The translations under genes and the position numbers were made by a program. Positions 6,125-8,563 of a DNA stretch of 8,563 nt are shown here, in pieces (the stretch's first letter is position 1; every line of letters starts with the position of its first letter). The notes beneath the pieces are model-generated. The model was given only the letters and a program-made list of their open reading frames with translations, ran no database searches and was not told the origin of the DNA. This DNA comes from an uncultured Sphingopyxis sp. GTDB lineage: Bacteria; Pseudomonadota; Alphaproteobacteria; Sphingomonadales; Sphingomonadaceae. The stretch is from assembly GCA_936933955.1 (NCBI GenBank), contig CAKZIN010000014.1, forward strand, positions 1-8,563, given 5' to 3'.

Positions 6125-7797
6125 CGCGCCGCGCGGCTCTGCCGCACCCATTCGAGCACCGACAGCAGCACCGCCACCCCGCCAATCGCCGCCGTGAACA
6201 TGAACACCGGCGCGTAGCCGTCCTTCTCGATCCACTCGCCCAGCGCCCCGCGGCCGAGCGAGCCGACGAGGAAGGTGAGCGAAGAGAGTAACGCAAACTG
6301 CACCGCGCTATGCTCCTTGGCGGTGATCGAGCTGAGGTAGGCGATGAACGCCGCGCCAGCCATGCCGCCCGCGATGTTCTCACCCGATATCGCGAACAGC
6401 AGCCGCGTCATCCGCATGTCCGAGCCGAGCTGCTCCGCCAGCCAGGCGATGCCGCTCGACCGCGCCACCACGTCGATCCACGGCCCGCCCATCGCAAGGT
6501 CGGCGTACAGCAGGTTCGAGAGCGCGGCGACGATCGCCGAGATCACCAGCGTCGGCATCCGTCCCAAGCGGACCAGCAGCAGACCGCCGAGGCTGATCCC
6601 AAGGATCGTCATCAGCACGCCGAAGATCTTCGAGGCAAACGCGACCTCGTCGTTCGTGTACTTCAGTTCCTCAAGGTAGAAGGGGAAGGCGAACGGCCCC
6701 CAGATCGAATCGCAAATACGGTAGAAAAGGATCAGGCTCAGCACGAGCAGAGCGCCCCAGCGCAGCCGCCCGATGATCTCCGCCATCGGCGATACGAGCG
6801 CGCTATAGGCGTGGTCGGCGAAGCGACGCAGCGAGCTCGTCGCCGGCGAAGGCGCGTTCAACACGCTCTCCCCGCGCGCAACGATATTGTTGAGCACCGC
6901 GGCGACCAGGCCCGGCACCACCACCGTCGCGACCACGATCCACGGCCCGACCTCCTTGATGAAGTCGCCTGCGACCGGCTTGTCTGGTGCGTTCGGATCG
7001 GCGGTGAGGATGACGTACATGAAGTGCCCGATCGTCCAGATCGCCCACGCCCAGCAGGCGCCGACGATGGCCAGCGCGATGCCGCGCAGCCTAGGGCTCA
7101 CCGCACCGGGCTGAGCGAGCGCGCGATCCTGCGCGTCGAGCATCTCCGCGCGTGGCGTGTCCGGCGCCGCCAGCGTCGCGATGATTGGTAGCAGCATGGT
7201 GAGGCCCATGACGAAATAAACCGTCGGCCAATCGACCCGCGCGGCGAAGATCAGCGCCAACGCGCCGCCGATCAGCGCGGCGATGCGATAGCCGAACTGG
7301 TACAATGTCGAGAGGAGGTCGACGCTTGCATATTCATCGGCGACGTCGATGCGCCATGCGTCGATCACCACGTCCTGCGTGGCGGAGAAGAAGGCGCCGA
7401 TCACCGCGATCAGCGCAAAGCTTCCGATCGACAGCACCGGGTCGATCCGTGACAGCGCGATGAACGTCAGCGCGAGCACCACCTGGCACAGCAGCAGCCA
7501 CGACCTGCGCCTCCCCAGCCGCGCCAGCACCGGCGGCGCGACGCGGTCGACTAGCGGCGACCACAGGAATTTGAAGGCGTAGGCGAGGCCGATCCACGAC
7601 AGGATGCCAATCGTCGCCAGGCTCACCTTTGCCTCGCCCAGCCAGGCGTTGAGCGTCCCGAGCAGCAGCGTGTAGGGCAGCCCGGCGGAGAAGCCGAATG
7701 CCAGCATGACCAACGTCTTGCGGTTGCGAAGACCCGCCTTGAGTGCTGCCCAACCCTTGAGCGGTTCGGCCCGCTCGATCGCCACGCTGTCGCTCAA
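6076..7797 (-). CDS. ampG: AmpG-family muropeptide permease (MFS)
   Basis: AmpG imports anhydro-muropeptides released from peptidoglycan turnover into the cytoplasm for recycling, driven by proton motive force. In some bacteria this also feeds beta-lactamase induction. Family marks (numbered from the TTG start) are FSAGLPYTLLLGTLNAWL (35-52), VSLATIGILSWIGLAYAFKFLWSPLVDR (58-85), LGRRRSW (94-100), FFSATQDVVIDAWRI (136-150) and the second-half GRMPTLVIS segment (412-420). The rest is mostly hydrophobic, consistent with 12 or more helices. At 573 residues it is longer than E. coli AmpG (491), with an extended central part (about 210-345) holding further hydrophobic stretches and a polar loop. 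I chose TTG at 7797 because AAGGGGG sits 7 bases upstream. A GTG at 7827 in the same frame would add 10 residues but lacks a good ribosome binding site. The last codons lie antisense inside folC. Confidence 0.9.
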   Translation of the reverse strand: MSDSVAIERAEPLKGWAALKAGLRNRKTLVMLAFGFSAGLPYTLLLGTLNAWLGEAKVSLATIGILSWIGLAYAFKFLWSPLVDRVAPPVLARLGRRRSWLLLCQVVLALTFIALSRIDPVLSIGSFALIAVIGAFFSATQDVVIDAWRIDVADEYASVDLLSTLYQFGYRIAALIGGALALIFAARVDWPTVYFVMGLTMLLPIIATLAAPDTPRAEMLDAQDRALAQPGAVSPRLRGIALAIVGACWAWAIWTIGHFMYVILTADPNAPDKPVAGDFIKEVGPWIVVATVVVPGLVAAVLNNIVARGESVLNAPSPATSSLRRFADHAYSALVSPMAEIIGRLRWGALLVLSLILFYRICDSIWGPFAFPFYLEELKYTNDEVAFASKIFGVLMTILGISLGGLLLVRLGRMPTLVISAIVAALSNLLYADLAMGGPWIDVVARSSGIAWLAEQLGSDMRMTRLLFAISGENIAGGMAGAAFIAYLSSITAKEHSAVQFALLSSLTFLVGSLGRGALGEWIEKDGYAPVFMFTAAIGGVAVLLSVLEWVRQSRAARQSGSSSLRDSTSPAR

Positions 7798-7804
7798 CCT
7801 TGAT

Positions 7805-7822
7805 CCCCCTTCGTCGAAGGGG
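7805..7822 (-). promoter_or_regulatory. Hairpin enclosing the ampG ribosome binding site
   Basis: Read on the - strand, CCCCTTC, a three-base GAC loop and GAAGGGG form a perfect seven-pair stem (7822-7806), with one further G at 7805. The 3' arm is the AAGGGGG Shine-Dalgarno that serves the TTG start at 7797. If that start is right, the stem would hide the ribosome binding site. If translation begins at the GTG at 7827 instead, the hairpin is just coding sequence. No T-run follows on either side, so it is not a typical intrinsic terminator. Confidence 0.45.
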
Positions 7823-7869
7823 CGCACCCTATGCGCTTTTTGACGCGCGTCCAGCGGGGCGCGACGTCA

Positions 7870-8307
7870 TCAGGCGGGCGCGTCGGCGAACAGCGTCATT
7901 CCGGCGGGGACCTGCTTGGGCCGCTCCCCGCGCACGATCGCATCGATGGCATCGATCGCTTCGACCAGCTGGCCGGGGAGATAGGGTTTGCTGAGGCAGC
8001 CATAGGCAACCTCACGCGCGCCATCCGGGCAATGGCCGGTCACAAACAACACCGGTATGCCCCGTTCCCGAGCGATCCTGGCGACGTCGATGCCGCTTGC
8101 TTCTCCGGCGAGCCCGACGTCGAGAACCGCTGCATCGACGCGCGTCGGATCGAGCAGAGGGTGCGCCTGTTCCGCATTGTCGACAGTGGCGACAATCTCG
8201 AACCCGGCCTGGCGCAGCGAATACTCGTTGTCGAACGCGATCAGGGGTTCATCCTCAACCACGAGCAGTCGCGTAAGCCGACGCTTCCTGCGGCTGAACA
8301 AACCCAT
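7870..8307 (-). CDS. Single-domain response regulator
   Basis: This 145-residue protein is a stand-alone receiver domain with no output domain. The short basic N-terminus (MGLFSRRKRRLTR) is followed by LLVVEDEP with the acidic pocket Glu18 and Asp19. Next come the phospho-acceptor Asp63 (AVLDVGL), the switch Thr90 (LFVTGH), and Lys107 with the following Pro (LSKPY). All residues needed for phosphorylation are present. The segment FVTGHC resembles, with substitutions, the FATGxY motif of the FAT GUY receivers linked to alphaproteobacterial general stress signalling. Such proteins act by phosphotransfer or protein contact rather than by binding DNA. The ATG has AGGGAGG 10 bases upstream, and an EcfG-type promoter lies before that. 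Two stop codons stand in tandem at the end, and ampG begins 72 bases further on. No histidine kinase is in the window. Confidence 0.93.
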   Translation of the reverse strand: MGLFSRRKRRLTRLLVVEDEPLIAFDNEYSLRQAGFEIVATVDNAEQAHPLLDPTRVDAAVLDVGLAGEASGIDVARIARERGIPVLFVTGHCPDGAREVAYGCLSKPYLPGQLVEAIDAIDAIVRGERPKQVPAGMTLFADAPA

Positions 8308-8317
8308 GTGCGCACTG

Positions 8318-8324
8318 CCTCCCT
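8318..8324 (-). promoter_or_regulatory. Shine-Dalgarno of the response regulator
   Basis: On the - strand AGGGAGG lies 10 bases before the ATG at 8307. It is a strong, slightly distant ribosome binding site, and it supports that start for the response regulator. Confidence 0.7.
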
Positions 8325-8333
8325 ATCGCGCGC

Positions 8334-8361
8334 AATACGCTCGCCAAGAGGCGGCGGTTCC
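8334..8361 (-). promoter_or_regulatory. Putative EcfG-type (general stress sigma) promoter
   Basis: Reading the - strand, GGAAC (8361-8357) is followed by 17 bases and then CGTATT (8339-8334). The known consensus for the alphaproteobacterial EcfG/SigT sigma factor is GGAAC, 16-17 bases, CGTT. The -35 match is perfect, and three of the four -10 bases match. The element ends 26 bases before the response regulator ATG, leaving room for a short leader with the AGGGAGG site. The spacing, orientation and stress-type regulator downstream make chance less likely, but transcription from it has not been shown. Confidence 0.6.
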
Positions 8362-8416
8362 GGCATAGCGCGCGGGCTCCGACGAATTGTCCCGCCCCTG
8401 CGACGAGATTGCCACA

Positions 8417-8563
8417 GTGCCTGCCCGCCCCCCGCGTTCCAAAGCCCCGCCACGCCCGCGCAAGGGCGGCGCGTCAGGCGACGTGGCAGGCACAGCGAGG
8501 GGCGACGCCAACGAGCGCAAGACGCTTCGCCCGCGCCGTGACGAGGGTCCGGGCGGCCCCGCG
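8417..8563 (+). CDS. Possible 5' end of a gene leaving the window
   Basis: From the GTG at 8417 a frame stays open to the last base: 49 codons with no stop. The protein start is basic and rich in Pro, Arg, Lys and Gly (PARPPRSKAPPRPRKGG and so on). It would be disordered, like the N-terminal tails seen on some alphaproteobacterial RNA-binding enzymes such as pseudouridine synthases or helicases. No domain is reached, so the product cannot be named. A TTG at 8387 in the same frame is another possible start, and the frame is closed upstream by a stop at 8366. In this GC-rich DNA a 49-codon opening can occur by chance. A divergent gene here would sensibly fill the edge beyond the response regulator promoter. 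Confidence 0.3.
   Translation, partial: MPARPPRSKAPPRPRKGGASGDVAGTARGDANERKTLRPRRDEGPGGPA

Noticed and set aside
6125..7190. Several + strand frames over ampG, one of about 293 codons
   Set aside because: They encode Arg/His/Asp-rich low-complexity peptides opposite a membrane protein with a clear family signature.
7805..7823. Hairpin as an intrinsic terminator between the response regulator and ampG
   Set aside because: The stem is perfect, but no T-run follows on the - strand (GATCAAGG) or the + strand (CGCACC), so it does not fit a rho-independent terminator.
7831..8541. 236-codon + strand frame over the response regulator
   Set aside because: The - strand receiver has all catalytic residues, a good ribosome binding site and a promoter-like element. 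The + frame has none of these.
1..8563. CRISPR arrays, tRNA or rRNA genes, insertion sequences, attachment sites, prophage or defence genes
   Set aside because: I saw no regularly spaced repeats, tRNA-like cloverleaf, transposase or integrase motif, or terminal inverted repeats. Composition looks even across the window, with no sign of transfer.

Overview
The window is a GC-rich, gene-dense piece of bacterial chromosome. It looks like an alphaproteobacterium, most likely a sphingomonad. The grounds are high G+C with strong third-position G/C bias, trpF-trpB-trpA grouped apart from the other trp genes, the order LapA-like/pyrF/trpF/trpB/trpA/accD/folC, and a response regulator preceded by an EcfG-type promoter (the alphaproteobacterial general stress sigma factor). 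The taxonomic call is inference from gene content; no rRNA or tRNA gene is present to confirm it. The first 29 bases are not biological: they match the end of the Illumina TruSeq Read 2 adapter, so the left edge is a contig end carrying untrimmed adapter.

Left and centre (81-6124, + strand): eight tightly packed genes that read as one transcription unit. They encode a small LapA-domain membrane protein, pyrF (UMP synthesis), trpF, trpB and trpA (three late steps of tryptophan synthesis), a small unrecognised two-helix membrane protein between trpB and trpA, accD (carboxyltransferase beta subunit of acetyl-CoA carboxylase) and folC (folate polyglutamylation). Six of the seven junctions are stop/start overlaps of the TGATG or ATGA type, or an 11-base overlap; the only gap is 9 bases (pyrF to trpF). 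Translational coupling is therefore likely throughout. The promoter lies left of the window.

Right (6076-8307, - strand): an AmpG-family muropeptide permease runs convergently into folC and overlaps its last 49 bases. Upstream of it is a single-domain response regulator with all receiver residues intact. The two are 72 bases apart and may be co-transcribed. The regulator has a good ribosome binding site and a GGAAC-N17-CGTATT element upstream, which suggests stress-sigma control. The ampG leader has a perfect hairpin covering the best Shine-Dalgarno sequence.

Right edge (8308-8563): a divergent intergenic stretch, then possibly the start of a + strand gene with a basic, proline-rich N-terminus that leaves the window.

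Most of the window is ordinary core metabolism. I found no mobile element, CRISPR array, RNA gene or clear novel system. The items most worth a second look are the small membrane protein inside the trpB-trpA junction, the EcfG-type promoter with its response regulator, the hairpin over the ampG ribosome binding site, and the adapter contamination.
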